Shown: positions 1-13,641 of the stretch, piece by piece
Numbering within the stretch: position 1 is the first letter of the stretch
Layout of the letters: every line of letters starts with the position of its first letter
Assembly (NCBI RefSeq): GCF_026210795.1
Contig: NC_089442.1
Location: 2,356,001 to 2,420,000, forward strand
Length of the DNA: 64,000 nucleotides
Source of the DNA: Rhizophagus irregularis
Taxonomy: Eukaryota; Glomeromycota; Glomeromycetes; Glomerales; Glomeraceae
Direction of reading: 5' to 3'
Translations under genes and position numbers: made by a program
The notes under the pieces: model-generated
Databases searched by the model: none
What the model saw: the letters and a program-made list of their open reading frames with translations, nothing else
What the model was told of the DNA's origin: nothing

Positions 1-1277
1 AGTAATAATTTTTTGTATAATCTATCAAATCATGAGTTTTCACTAATGAAAAATTGGAGATCTGACTTTTATTCGGAGTTCCAAAGATACAATTCCATTT
101 CATAATAGTGGCCAATTGAATTGGGTTAGTGATTTCTCCTGTTGTTTTAAACTCAAATTCTGGTATGTCTATAAAATCATATACACTATTTTGATGTTTA
201 AGTGACCACAACGCTCCGTAAAATTTGCATAGTATTTCATGAAAAACCATCAGATAATAAAAATAATTGCGAAAGTAATGTGCCGATACAAAAGTTCCTG
301 TAATAAGATGGGATTGTCATCGTACGTTATACTTCAAGATGTCCAATAGCAAATGACTAAATTCTGGTAAAAGAACTCCATTAACAATATCATCACATGA
401 ATGAGAAGGTATTTTTGTTCAAAAGGTATCGTATAATTTATTGGATGAAGTGTTATCATTATTTTAAATTTGATTACAAAAAGTTGTCATTTTAATTATG
501 TACGCAGTTCATTAGTAAAATTGGTATTTTGGGTATACTGCATGCTGCAATTACTGCATCCTCGTCATTATGTTAAAAAAATTTGATGGCTTGGATATGT
601 AATTTCCTTTTTAATACACAATGAGTGATAATATCGTAAATTACATAGAATTATTTGAAGTATTAAAAAATTTTAAATTTTATTTTATTGTATGTAAACA
701 CGGATATTAAATAGGTAGAGTTCAATACTCAAATTTATAAGTTGATAATATATAATACAATTATAGCTAAACTGTCAATTAAATTTACTGCTAACATTGA
801 TACGGCAACTCAGGGTTAATATTTCGTCTTTTTTCCTTGATATTTTGTTTAACAATTAATAGTGAAATTAATCGAAAGCAACTAACATAATTCATAATAC
901 AGCAGGTGTATAATGACAAGAAATCCATACTGAACTAAAGTATATAGAAGATATAGTTCAGTTTATATAAATTCTCCAATGAATTTATTAGTAATTTAAA
1001 TGCGTAACGAATTATTCCATATAATTACACTAAGATTTTTTTATATTCCTAAGGTAATACGGATATTAACAATTTTATATTTAAAATAAGAATTTTTTTT
1101 TCCTAAATGTATTCTAAAGGAAAATGGTGTACTGTGTTTACTGTTTCTTTAAAGTTTATATATTTCGAATACAATTATATTTTTAGGCTATGTCTTACGT
1201 TGATATTAATAATATTCTTTACCAATTCAAATACGGTTGCTAGTACTGGAATCCAAATACACTGATTTTATTTAAAA
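1..1277. other. AT-rich DNA without a recognisable gene
   Basis: No open frame of useful length and no known protein motif is visible on either strand. Long A and T runs dominate. It may hold the 3' part of a gene outside the window or old transposon debris, but nothing supports either. Confidence 0.4.
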
Positions 1278-1737
1278 TGTCAATCAATCCACTATTTCTT
1301 GGTGAAATAGATGATGAGCGAGGAGATATTAATGATTTGGAATATGTAGATAATATATCTGGAATAAGCATCTATACATCCATGAATGAAAAAACCCCAA
1401 TGGGATAAAATACTATTAGTAATCCTGCGCGTAAACATCACTGCAGAAGATATCTATCCTAACAAGAGAGACCAATCTGAATAGGAAATATCAACAACTT
1501 CAAAATTAACTGCAAGACCAAGTTCATCAATTGTTGCGCAGTCTTCTCAAACTCAATTATATTCATCATATATATTTTATATTTTTGCAAAGAATTAAAC
1601 CTTCTTTAATGAAAGAGTTGTTGGATCCTGGAATTCGCGATCCTAAAGAAAGTCTTAATTGGGATGAATATTCTATTGATATTGAATTTCTTGAACTTAT
1701 TGGACAAGGAAGAATAGTGGGATATCTTAATTGGTAA
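1278..1737 (+). pseudogene. Possible remnant of a small acidic protein gene
   Basis: A short frame starts at an ATG at 1278 (MSINPLFLGEIDDERGD...) and stops near 1409. A second frame ending at 1737 reads ...MKELLDPGIRDPKESLNWDE... . Both are rich in D, E and N in a coding-like way, unlike the surrounding DNA, and are separated by stops and a possible short intron. I do not recognise the family. It could equally be chance ORFs in AT-rich DNA. Confidence 0.2.
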
Positions 1738-2397
1738 ATCTAAAAAATTAAAATTTTTAATTATATATCTCTAGGAAATCAGGAAGTAGGTCAAGGCATC
1801 TCCTTGAGAAACTTCAAAATGGTATTTAATTATATTATTTTTTTTTTTGAAAATTTCGAGAACTCAATATTTTAATTATATAATAAACACTTATTTTATT
1901 TAAAAAAAATATTCGGTTTGAACTAGAAAATGAAAATAAGGATTATAAAGCTCTTCAAAAGTTCAATTCCACAAGACGTACTAAGCATCTGTTAGAGTTA
2001 TTAATAATATAACCGATAATTAATTTTCCTTGTAATTTTTTTTTGCATTAATTTTGGTATAGTTTATAGCTGTAGCTTATTACATTTTACAATATACGGT
2101 TCGTTATTTATATAGTACTGTAATATAGAGAATTTTGAGATTATTTTTTTAGAAAAAATGCATTAAACTTTTAATTGAATAGATCATGCAGTAAAAGCTT
2201 ACATATTTCTGGTGAATAATGCATGAATCATCCAATCAAATTTAATTTAGTTCAAATATGAGGCAATAATAAGACAAGCCGGATTAACTAAATTCAAAGT
2301 AGTACATATCATCAATTTTTTTTTATAAAATTCGCGTATGATAATAAATAAAGGTGCCACATTTAAATCACGTGTGGAGTGAGTGAGTTTGTTACAC
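1738..2397. other. AT-rich intergenic DNA upstream of the channel gene
   Basis: Homopolymer-rich sequence with no supported feature up to the promoter-like region at about 2.4 kb. Confidence 0.4.
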
Positions 2398-2407
2398 TAT
2401 AAAAAAC
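2398..2407 (+). promoter_or_regulatory. TATA-box-like element of the CSC1-like gene
   Basis: The sequence CTATAAAAAA lies about 290 bp upstream of the chosen start codon and is followed about 30-45 bp later by a mixed-base stretch that could hold the transcription start. The distance implies a long 5'UTR, possibly with an intron. Position and motif are the only evidence. Confidence 0.3.
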
Positions 2408-2692
2408 GCCCACATTCCATGATTTCACAGATTAGATTAAAGAGTCATGAATCGTAGGAAAAAAAAAGGGATTTCTTTAACCTATTTGATAATTCTTGTG
2501 AGGTAAAAATAAATTTTTCGGTAACAGAATAACAAATTTTATTTAATTATTTATTTCATAATTTGAAATATAAATGTTTTGAATAGAGAGAATTGGGACT
2601 GATATATCTACCAATTTTATGGAATTCAAATTAAACATAGTAAATATTAATGATTGAAAATTTTATATAGTAAATTCATATGACTAAGAGAA

Positions 2693-5600
2693 ATGTCGTA
2701 TTCGATGCCGTCAGAAGATCAAATTATTCTTGATATATCACACCTAGATTCCAATGATACTACCGGTGATATACGCAAGGATGCGAGTAAGTTAAATTTT
2801 CTGAAGATATTTAAATATAAATAAAGTTTTATTATTCACCTGAATAATATTCTTTGTATTTTAGGTAAAACTGCTCTTTTAACAACTCAACTTTTAGTCG
2901 CGATACCTATCGGTACAATATGTTTTTTGCTTTTTTGTTTTCTTCGAGCTAGATGGAATGTTATGTATTCTCCACGAAGTAGGTTGAATAGGTATGTAAA
3001 AAGTCAACTTTCTCCTTTCAGTTAATTCAATTAATTATTATTAATTATGCTTATTATAGACTAGCACCGAAGCCTTTACCAAACACTTTCTTTGGATGGA
3101 TAATGCCTTTATTAAGAATCCCCCAATCTGAAGTTTTAGATAGTGTGGGATTGGATGCTACTGTGGTATGTTATGTGTCAATTGAAATCAACATTTAGAA
3201 ATTTATTACTAACTAATTTATTTAATATCTTTTGCCTAGCTTCTAGCATTCTTTAAAATGTCTTACAAACTTTTTGCATTCTGTGGATTTTTCGCATTAG
3301 TTATATTATCTCCGATAAAGGTTTATAACTTCATACCAGGAATGGGCAAAGTCGATGATAACAATGCACTTGACGATGGTCCATTCGAACCGACCGATCC
3401 CAACGATCCAAATTATCCTCATGAATCTTCAGAAATACTAATATCATACGTGGTTTTTACCTGGGTATTTTCTTGTGCAACATATTATTTCGCATTTTAT
3501 AATTATAGAGAATTTTCAGAAGTACGCCACAAATATTATCTTAAAGGGATGGATACTGTTACTGCAAGATCTGTAATGGTTACGATTGTTCCAAAGGATT
3601 TGCAAGCAGATCATAAGTTAGAAGATTTTTATGCTTCTTTAGATTTGGGTCAGGTTGAAAATGCTACAGTATATCGACAAGTTCGAAAACTTAGGCATGC
3701 GATCGAGAAACGCGCACAATATTTAAGAAAGTTGGAAGCAGCTTATGTTGAATATTTGGGGAATCCTTGTGATGATCCAAATTATGATCCCAAGAAAGCA
3801 ACCAAAACGTTTGAAGAAGCTTTAAACAATGACCCTTCTACTGCAAACGCTGTAACTGCAGAAGTTCTTAAGGGTGTTAAAGCAAAAAGACCTACAATAA
3901 GGTCAGGTTTTCTTGGATTATTTGGCAAAAAAATCGACAAAATTGAATATTATACCGATCAATTTATTTATTATGACCAACTAGTGAGACGAGGTAGAAA
4001 TGGTGCCTATGTCTCTACTTCAACTGGTTTTGTGACTTTCAAGGATATAACTAGCGCGGTAAAAGAAATTATTAGAGACAAATATGTATGTCCAAATAAC
4101 TTTTATTTATCTTTTTACATTTCGTTTTATAGCAATTAGCGGCACAAGTACTTTTACATCCAGAACCTTTCCAATGTAGTACCGAACTCGCCCCAGAACC
4201 TCGTGATGTGTAAGTTGCAATTAATTAATTAGTATTCTTTAGAAAAAATTTTTTTTTTTTGATTTTATATTGACATAAATAATTCTATTTATCATAAAAG
4301 ATTCTGGCAAAAACTAAGCATTCGCAAACGAGAGTTGATAATTCGTGACGTGTTAGTCAATTGCTTAGTTACCATAATTGTATTTTCCTGGACTGTACCT
4401 TCTTCTGCAGTTGCTACCCTTTTGAGTTTAAATTCATTGAAAAAAATCTTCCCATGGTTAGAAAAATTGGCAGAATCGAATGAAATTTTGAAAAGTTTTA
4501 TCCAAGGTACTTTGCCTACTCTTGCAGTTGTCACACTTAACGCGATAATTCCACAGGTTATGCAATGTAAGTAGTTTATTAAACTTTAATATATAAATTG
4601 CTATTTTTGTTTTTTACAAATAACTAACTTTATAATCATCATTCAGTTCTTTCTAAAATTCAGGGACTCAAATCTCGTAGTGCAATTGAATCTTCAACAT
4701 TCTCCAAGTATGTAGTTTAACTTTTAAAGCTTTAAAAATATTATTTGTCTCTATCTATTAAACCAGTATTAACTCATTATGGTTATTATTTGACTAGATA
4801 TTTCTTTTTTTTGCTGATAACTGTTTTCCTTATCTTCACCGTTGTTGGTACTTGGCTTAGTGCAATTGAAGATATAGCACAAAATCCAACAAAGATTACT
4901 ATTACTTTAGCGAAAAATTTACCCAGAGTAAATATAGTTGCATTTTCTTTCTTTCTTTCTTTCTTTTTTAAGAATTATATGCTTAAATATCTAAATTTAG
5001 GTGGCCCCATTCTTTATAAATTATGTTGTTCTCCAAGGAATTGCTTTATACCCATCTCGTATATTAATGATTAAAGATATTGCAATGGCTTGTTTATTAC
5101 GCGTTGTTGTTGCAAATACTCCCAGAGATTTTGCTGAAAGCAGTACTCCACAACTTATATATTATGGACAAGAGCTGCCACCCACTGTATTCATTTTCGT
5201 TCTTGTTCTCGTATACTCTTCTATTATGCCGATCATTCTCCTTTTTGGCACAATTTACTTCTTCTTTGGCTATATATGTTTTAAATACTTGCTATTATTT
5301 GGTATGTCAATTTTTTTAAATTATGTAATTTTATTATTTTTTTTTTTGGTTTTTTCTTTTTAACCCTTTTTTTTTAGTATATTTCCATCCTTACGAATCC
5401 GCTGGTAATTCATGGCCTAAAATATTTCGAGGAATTATTATTGGCTTATATATTTTTCAACTATTAATGATTGGATATATGTCGTTAAGAAAGTCATTTT
5501 ATTTATCTGCATCTTTAGTGCCTCTTTTAGTTATTACAGCTATTTACTACTATTATGTGAAACAAGCATATGACAGAAGTTCAGAATTTGTACCATTAAG

Positions 5601-6309
5601 CGTTTTACGCGAGAACCAAAAGAAATCGCCTACTAATACATCTGATGTTAATATTAGACAAACGTCACAGAAATCAACAGTGACAAATGATACTTTGGGA
5701 GAAACCACAGCTGATACTTCATCAACTAATAATGAGAGTAATAAAAAAGCACAAGGACAATCTCAAAGAGACTTATTAGATGACGATTTTTATCAAGCAG
5801 CTCCTGATCTTTATACAAATTATACTCAACCTCCAATGACATTATATGATGGTATACTTAATACGGGAATGAGAGATTATGCACCTCCGGAACTAAAGGG
5901 AAGTTTACCATGGTTATGGCTCCCAGTTAAAAGAACAAAACAAGAAATTAAAAACGGAGGATTTATTAGAAAATTATTAGGAATGAATGAAATAACTTCA
6001 CGACCAATTTCATCCTCACAATCAGAATCGGTAACTGGTTCTACAACTGATTCAAATAAAAAAGTGGCAGCGGTTAAAACATTACAATTTGTAGAGGATG
6101 GATCATCTAGCTCTTCCTCAGGACAAAGTACAAATTATGGAGCAGTTGATACTAGTGTGCCAGTTTCTGAACAAGAAGTAGTAGGACCTGAGCAAGTTGT
6201 TGTAACAAATGAAGAGCAAAGTACATCATCTAAAAAACTTTCGAAGGCCCAAAAAAGAAGGTCTATGGCTGATATGTTAGGAGAATTTGCAGGAAGCAAT
6301 TTTTCTTAA
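2693..6309 (+). CDS. CSC1/OSCA-like calcium-permeable osmosensitive cation channel (DUF221 family)
   Basis: Predicted multi-pass membrane channel gated by osmotic or mechanical stress. Ten exons fit: 2693-2786, 2865-2991, 3060-3165, 3240-4085, 4133-4209, 4301-4566, 4647-4707, 4798-4927, 5001-5301 and 5378-6309. They total 2940 nt, or 979 aa, with every junction in phase and GT-AG introns of about 46-91 nt. Family signs in order: an N-terminal TM segment with a basic stop (LLFCFLRARWNVMYSPRS), the FFGWIMPLLRIP segment, a second TM, a cytosolic loop with RSVMVTIVPKDL, then APEPRDVFWQKLSI leading into the main TM block (FLSKIQGLKSRSAIESSTF; INYVVLQGIALYPSRILM; YFHPYESAGNSWPKIFRG). The C-terminal 200 residues are Ser/Thr/Gln-rich and probably cytosolic. 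The ATG at 2693 gives the usual short N-terminus before TM1. It converges with the tricalbin gene downstream. The family assignment is secure; transported ion and gating are inferred from the family. Confidence 0.9.
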
Positions 6310-7096
6310 TTATCTTAATTATTTAATCAAATTTTTTTTTAAAAAAAATTTATTTATTATTTATTTATTTATCTTTGCTGCATTTTTGGGTTTGTGTATC
6401 ATATTATAATAAATAATTGTTTACGTATATTTTTGATCCCACATCTAATACTGTAATACTTACTTTTTACTGTTTTTGAAGTTTTTGAACTTTTTCAACA
6501 CGCATAGTATAATTTTAGTTAATTGAATATTAAAAAAAAAGAAAGAAATATTCTACTTTATTCTTTATAAAAGCAATAAATAAAAACTGGGTATAGGTAA
6601 TAAAACCATAATGAGTAAGTCCAACTAGATAGCCAAACTGTAATCAATTACCCATTACAAATAAGTCATTAATTTACAAAGTGTATGATTCTTACCAAAA
6701 CATCTAGGCAACAGTTGAAGATAATTTTGCTCTATGAATGCTTCTCTCTTATGATAAAGAAGGAACTCACATTATGAAATTTAAAAAATTTAAACTCTTT
6801 AAAGGTCATCAAGATTGAACGTGTATTATTACAAGGATAGTGGGCTCTTGTATGCCCGTCCCTTACTATTAATTTAGTAATTATCGGATAAATTAATTTG
6901 TTCAATTTCTGTTAATCTAATATTTTTTATTTTTTTTATGTCTACCACGTATGTACAAAATTCCTTCTATTTTTTTTTCTCCTACTAAATACTATAAATA
7001 TAATTCTTTTCATATATATATATATATATATATTATTTGATTGTTCAATTATTATTTACACAATTTAAGAGATATATTAAATAAAAATGTTTTTTT
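6310..7096. other. Shared 3' region between two convergent genes
   Basis: It holds the 3'UTRs of the channel gene (+) and the tricalbin-like gene (-). AATAAA-type sequences occur near 6410 and 6576. A (TA)n microsatellite of about 20 bp lies at 7014-7033. No ORF is supported. Confidence 0.5.
7014..7033. repeat. (TA)n microsatellite
   Basis: About ten TA units downstream of the tricalbin-like gene. It is seen directly and is likely to vary in length between isolates. Confidence 0.7.
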
Positions 7097-10000
7097 TTAC
7101 GCTTCATGTTCGATAATTTCTTGATCTTCCCAATCACGTTTTCCGCTCATGGAAATAACTTTGGCCTTTAATAAATCTTTTACCCATTGTATTTGTCTCA
7201 TCGTTCTACGATTATGTATCGTATTAATCCTCTTTTCAGGTTCATAACTTTCACCATATAAGGATCTATTTCTATATACATCAGAATCTCGTCTAACATA
7301 TTCACGCGATACTTTTCGCTGTTCTTCGGTATCTTCCAAAGGATTTTGGCATAAAATACTTGCATCAGCTCCTGTTAAACTACGCATTACATCTTTTTCA
7401 TGTGATAATGATAATCCTGGTCTGAAATATACTTTAAAATTTAAAAATCCTTTAATTTCATTAGAATTCGAATTTGCCGTTGAATTGTCTTTTGGTACAT
7501 CGGAAGTAATATTTTCTCTTGCAGTAGATGATTCTTGTGGAACATTAGTAACTCCTTCTGAAGATGCCGGGATGCTAGTTGTTGATTTTTCTGTCAAAGA
7601 ATTAGAAGCAGGAATTTTTTCTGTTGAAGTATTAAGAACTGATTTTTCTGAAGAAACCTCTGTCGATTCTAATGGCAATTTATTAGAGGACTTATTAATA
7701 AGATCTTCATTTTTATTATCTTCTGAAACAGATTCTGTATTATTAGCATCCTTTTGTCCAATTTTTTCATCACTTTGTGACGACTCTCCAACTTCCTCAG
7801 GCTGGGTTATATCTGTTGAACCGACAGTTGAATGATCATTTTCGATTACTTTTTCTGACGCCTTCTCTTTAGTAATCAAGCTAGATTCACCAATCATTTG
7901 AGAACCATCCTCTCGTTGAGAAGAATCACAAGGTTCAGGTGATTCACATCTAACCATATTCATATTATCAAAATTATTCGATTCTTGAGAAGCGTCTGCA
8001 TCATCTGTATCTGAAGGAGGGAAACATTTCGGTAAAATTTCAAATATAGGAATTTCCACTTCAGTCTCACAACTATCTTTAATATTTGTTAACCAATATT
8101 CTGCCATGCCAACAGTTTGATAAATCCCAAATAACCCTTTACGTTTCACTGTAATTATTAGAGAAGTTCTATATCGACGAAATACTGCAAATTCCATACG
8201 ATTTTTTGTATCATTTTTTGATCGTTGTTCAAACCAACTTGGTGGATGTAAATTTGACACGTTAGTTTCTTGTTCAATTTCCGTATTTCTTATAGTTAAC
8301 GTTAAGTACACACTTCGATCTAATGAATTAAATGTGAATAAATGTTTCTTTATAAAGTTTAACGGCAAAATATGAAATTCAACTTACTTGCATGGTCATT
8401 ATTTAATTCTTTAGCAATAATAGAATGAACAAACAGCGTTCCAACATCATATCCTTTCTCTTCAGGTGGTAATATCATGCTAATTGTTCTGAAGAGGAAA
8501 CTTAATCGAACTTTTCCACAACCAACTCCATAACGCAATGGATACCATTTATTTGATTCTTTCTGTTAAATTTAATTTAAAATCTATATTAATAAATAAA
8601 GAAAAAAATTGTTCTACATTCAAATAAAATTCCGCACGTTCATCACCTTTTCTTTTTGTCCAAATAATTCTTTCAGAGGTAATGTGACCATTCCAATTAC
8701 TGGATCATACTCAAGATCTTTGTGATCTTTAACCACTACTCTTACTACGGCAGTCCTCCAATCCCTCACGAATTGTTCTGTTGATGCATTCCAGAATGGA
8801 GCAATACTTATATAGAAAAAAAAATATAAATTAAGGAAATAAGTAAAAGAACAAATAAAACAATTATGAATGTCGAATATAAATGAAGTTTAATTTACTT
8901 GTTTAATTTTGCTCTCGTGCGGAATACTATCATAACATAAATAATATATATAAGTTATAGTTATTATTTCGATAAACGAAAAAGAATACATAAAAATAAT
9001 AAATACCTCTACTGTCATTAAGGTAAACAACAGCGTATGGATTAGGATAAGACGGATTATAATGATTATCTGACATTACAATTGACGATTCTTCAATATA
9101 AGGCGCAGTTGTTATCTGTAAATTCATTGCTTGGTGTATTTTCAACCCAAAGATTCCAGCTATAAAAATAAATTAAATTAAAATTTTTTATCATTAATAA
9201 GATAATAAACCTAATTATACAGTATAAAGTAATTTTCTTACATGTCTGTTCAAGTTTCGGTTCATCTTGAATTGGTAGTTTTGGATAATATTCAAGACGG
9301 TAACGAAGTTCGCCACGTGTATTTTTGTCATTTGGCTTAAGTTTAATCTCTTCCCAACTAGAATTTTTTTTTTTGTAAATAAATATTTATTTCTTAAAGA
9401 ATATTTTTTTTTCTTTTAAAATTCATACCCGTCATGAATTAATGTCTCCTCATCTCCATTGCCGATCGCATCTTTAATATCAATCCATACTGATCCAATA
9501 TGATCATCAGCTGTGAACCTATCCCAGTCCATAACACTAAGTTTAAATTTAATATGTTGATCTACAATATCGAGTTCCGGTATTTTATGGAAAAAAGTTT
9601 CTTTCCACACCGGCTTTGCGCAATCCTCAATTACACGTGTAGTAGAATGTGTATTCATATAAGGTGAAGGTTCCAATGATGATATTACATACGGATCATT
9701 ATCACCTTAAATAAATATATTAAACAAATTAGCCAAATAAGTTTTATAAAAAAAAGGAAAGGAAAAATAAATCGATTTTTATTACCAGATACATCAACAT
9801 GGGTCAGATTTCTTGCCTCGATTATGTCGACTCTCATTATTCCAATTGTTTGTGTATCTATATTATTATATAGAAGTTAAGTACTACTTATTTAAAAAAT
9901 GAATTGAAGAAATTATGTTTTATAATAATTTACCATGTAGAAGATCATCCCCTGTAAGCAATTGTCCCAAATCCAATTCAATAAAATTAGGAGCTGTGAA

Positions 10001-11506
10001 TTGTTCCATTACATATTTAACTGCAGTGTGTATGAAGTCTTTTATAATAGGAAACTTTATTTTTGAAAATAAAAGTAATAAAAATGAAAATTTTTTTCTT
10101 CCTTAGTATTAAAAACACATTATTTCTAACTTCAAATACCTGTGCGATATTCATAGGTACTAATGGCATAATGCTTATATCAAATAATGGAGGGGTAAGA
10201 AAACTAAATTTTCCTGTGGAAATAAATGGTGAAGATCCGGTAATTTTGATTTCAAAATGAATTGAAGCTTTAAATCCTATTAATTCGACTTTTAAAGGAA
10301 CCATTGCAGAAATTCCCGTTTTAATCCATGCTAAAACATGCGGTGGAGCATCGTTACGAGTCATGGTAGATGAACGAGCGCGAAAAGAAAATGTAGCTTC
10401 CCCAACCTAAAATATAGGATAATCATTAATTATTGTTTTCCTTAAATAAATTAAATCATTAAATTCATAAAATGTGACTTACTACTACATCTTCATCATC
10501 CTGGTTTTCTCGTCGTGGCAGAATTTTAATACTTTTTAAGATAGTTGTATTAATATAATTTTATAGAGTAATAATTGTACAAATAATTAATAACTAAAGC
10601 TTACTTTTCAATACGTGGGGCAATAAGGCCAATTTCAAAAGCCTCTATATCAGTCGCACACTGCGCCACAATGAAAAATAAGTAGTTGAGAATGGTGATA
10701 AAAATCGAAAATGAACCAATCAATCTAAATACATACGACAAAAGAAGGTGCACTACGAGCCAATGCATCTTCAAGCATATCTCGAAGTCCAATCAAAAGT
10801 GATGGGTCAAATGTTCTCCATATTTGTTGGAGCAAAAAATTCAGCCTAAATAAAAAAGGATGATCAATTTCTCAGAATGTTAACTTTTGTTCAATTAAAA
10901 AATTATACAATATAATTACCATTCGACAGTTTCCCCATCATCTCTTAACAACTTTTTATTTTACATTAATATTAATATAAATTTATTACTACAATAATAA
11001 ACAAAATTAACATAAATAATTTTGTAAGTTACCTTATCGATTGACATCTCTCTCTCAACCTCCCAACGTACTCGCTCTTTATTATCTTTAGCCATATTCA
11101 TATACCATATTACAGATTGATATAAAACTATCAAGAGCCAAACAAAAGTGAACCCAAAATATCCTATGGCATAAGAAATAATTGATATAAAAAGTAATAT
11201 TATATAGACTTGTGGTTCCTGCTGTTGTGACTGATTTGGTTCACTTTGGGTTACTTGACTTTGATTTTCTAACTTTTTTTTCGCAAGTTTTGCGGCGCAG
11301 TCACAAGTACGTATTTCAGGTTTGTCGTAGATACTACTCTCAAAAGCGTCTCGGAGGTCGGAATAAGAAACATAAGGAATAATTAATGTTCGGTCCGAAT
11401 CAGCTGAATTACGATGTATTCTTTCTATTTCATAAGTTAGATTCTTATCATAATTAAATTCATCTGTTTTAATATTTTCATCTCGTAATGATTTATCTGA
11501 CGACAT
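7097..11506 (-). CDS. Tricalbin / extended-synaptotagmin-like protein (TM hairpin, SMP, C2 domains)
   Basis: Predicted ER-plasma-membrane tether and lipid-transfer protein. Fifteen exons fit in minus order: 11506-11033, 10951-10920, 10845-10737, 10660-10605, 10531-10483, 10406-10140, 10054-9934, 9857-9786, 9705-9429, 9357-9242, 9159-9007, 8926-8899, 8806-8647, 8572-8398 and 8319-7097. They sum to 3312 nt, or 1103 aa, all in phase. A hydrophobic hairpin lies at about residues 100-137. An SMP domain follows at about 158-370 (VEWLNFLLQQIWRTFDPSL; EDALARSAPSF; IAPRIE; MPLVPMNIAQFPIIKDFI; ELDLGQLL). The first C2 domain begins GIMRVDIIEARNLTHVDVSG with GDNDPYV and Asp-rich loops (SVMDWDRFTADDHIGS). 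More C2-like segments start at GIFGLKIHQAMNL and GTLFVHSIIAKEL. The C-terminal 400 residues include a long Ser/Glu/Thr-rich stretch and then a basic, arginine-rich tail. The start ATG at 11506 precedes an acidic N-terminus. The junction 8398/8319 is the least certain (see findings). Confidence 0.88.
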
Positions 11507-13641
11507 TTTGACAAAAAAAAAATTATTTTTTTTTTTCTGATGAGGATGAGTAATTAAATATCTCATAGTAGTTGTACAAAGAAGTTTAAAATTATGCAAA
11601 TATGCCGTGAGTTGTATCACAACCGAATAATAGAGAGTAATAAAAGTGAGAAAGAATGACTTTCTTTTCCTAGTCGGCCGACCACCTCCATTTAGTTAAA
11701 TTCAAGAGAATCGTAATTATGCGCCAAATATGTGATATAATTATGAATATTTATTTATTGAAGTGTCCCAAAGTACAATTTGTACAGCCCCTGAAACAGA
11801 TTATCTACAGCCTCTACAGTTATCTACGGTAACATTACTTTAAAAGAGAATTTTGAATAATATTAACTTTTTTTTTTTAAAGAGGAATTTTTAAATGTCA
11901 ATTTATTGAATATAAAAATAGGATACAGAATGAAAATAACTCCCAATTAATGCAGTTTATCATTCGTCTTTGTTATTTTCGACAAGGAACATTATGTCCA
12001 AAAAGGACCACCAAATGAATAACAACTAACCCAAATTATTTGTGTAACAATTTTTTCAGCCGTAAATTTAAACTTGCATGGAATAGTCAAGGCTTAGATA
12101 ACTGTTTTGCTAGTCAAATGACCCAATAAATATTCATTGTCTTCGTTATTATGCCATATAATATAGCGTGGAATCTTATGCGCGTTCTCTAAATCCATTA
12201 TTTGGTTGATATTTAAAATGTTAGACCGAATGTATGATCTAAAATATATGTATGATCTAAAATAATAACAAATATATATCTCCTGCAATATTCAATAAAA
12301 AGTTAACATAAACTGAATAGCATTTAGCATTAAATAAAGTATGCTTATTATTATTTGATGATGTAGTGCTGCTATTAAACTATTATTGGGCTTGAATTAA
12401 TATATTATCAATTTGACGGGACCGGACATGAATATCCATTATTATGTTGGTTCCCTAGTTGCATAGTATGCGACAATCAACCAAGATAGCGATTGTATGT
12501 CCAAAATTATGCATTTTTTCACGGTATTTTTGTGTGGATAACGACGTCACATCACATTCTTCATTTACAAATAGCAAATTGCATTCATTTTGATAATTTA
12601 AAATATGTTTTGGAGGCCAATCACAGCACATGTGATATTTTGTTAGTAAAGGTAAAAGGCTTTATAAGTGTAAGCCAACTTTTCAAAAAAAAAATGATAT
12701 AATAAGTTTTCGTTATTAATTTTATTTTTATTCTTATATTCTTCACACAGCAAATAAGAAAGGTAAAGATACACCTAATAGGTAGGTTTTCTAAGAATAA
12801 TATAATTGAATATAACAATAGGCAAATAAGATCCAGTCTACTGGTATTGGACATGCAGAATTTGGAAGTGAAATAATGACATTTTTATTTTAGTTTCAAA
12901 ATTACAATATTCCATTTTTGGTTAATGAATATTCATTCCAAATTTGTATGTAACGTATGTAACGTGTTTTATTACACCCCAGGTCAAATACCCTAACCTA
13001 TCATCTTGATCTTTGTTATCATCTCATAGGCCGCTAATTTCTAATGAAATACACACATTATTATTTTTTTTTTGTAAATAATGGACGCAAAATAACTTAC
13101 TTAAATTTTTAGGCATAAGCTGGTAAATTTATCCAGTTTAATAACATTTTCTTAATATTTACAGATTTCCATAATAAACAAAGTAAATCATGTAATTAAA
13201 TATCTTATGATGTTATATGTTAAGTGTTATTTTATTACAGTCAGAACTTAATATAAAGACTATGCGATATAATGAATTTCACGATAAAGCGATTTTTTAA
13301 GATTTTATCTTTATATAAGGTGACTTTAGATGGTTTTTCTGGATACTAAATGAGATAGTAGTTCAAGACAGTGATGTCAGAAAATTCAATGGATTTGGTG
13401 AGATAATGAGTATGATATGGTATGACTGTTGTATGTATGGTGATGTGTAAAAATTGTCCTATTTTTATACTAAATTTTATATCAATATAGCTGATAATTG
13501 ACCATATATACATACAATAGAGGTCATATCATACTCATTATCGTTGCACCGTGACTCGTATCAATGCTAGATATAAATATATATACATACTAGTACTTCA
13601 AAAATCACGAAATATAAAACTTTTCTTTCTACACAAAAAAT
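11507..13641. other. Divergent intergenic region with short repeats
   Basis: It separates the start codons of the tricalbin-like (-) and ATPase (+) genes, so it should hold both promoters. No convincing ORF is present. A sequence resembling one end of a Tc1/mariner-type MITE (CAGTCAGAACTTAATATAA, from about 13238) and an 18-bp inverted repeat (13402-13542) are the only structures I can support. Confidence 0.45.
13402..13542. repeat. Short element with 18-bp perfect inverted repeats
   Basis: GATAATGAGTATGATATG at 13402-13419 is matched by its exact reverse complement at 13525-13542, with about 105 bp between them. It lies about 100 bp upstream of the ATPase start codon. It could be a small MITE or a cruciform-forming regulatory sequence. 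No target duplication was found. Confidence 0.5.

Noticed and set aside
7485-7835. Plus-strand ORF opposite the tricalbin-like last exon
   Set aside because: It is antisense to the Ser/Glu-rich region, where codon bias leaves the other strand open by chance.
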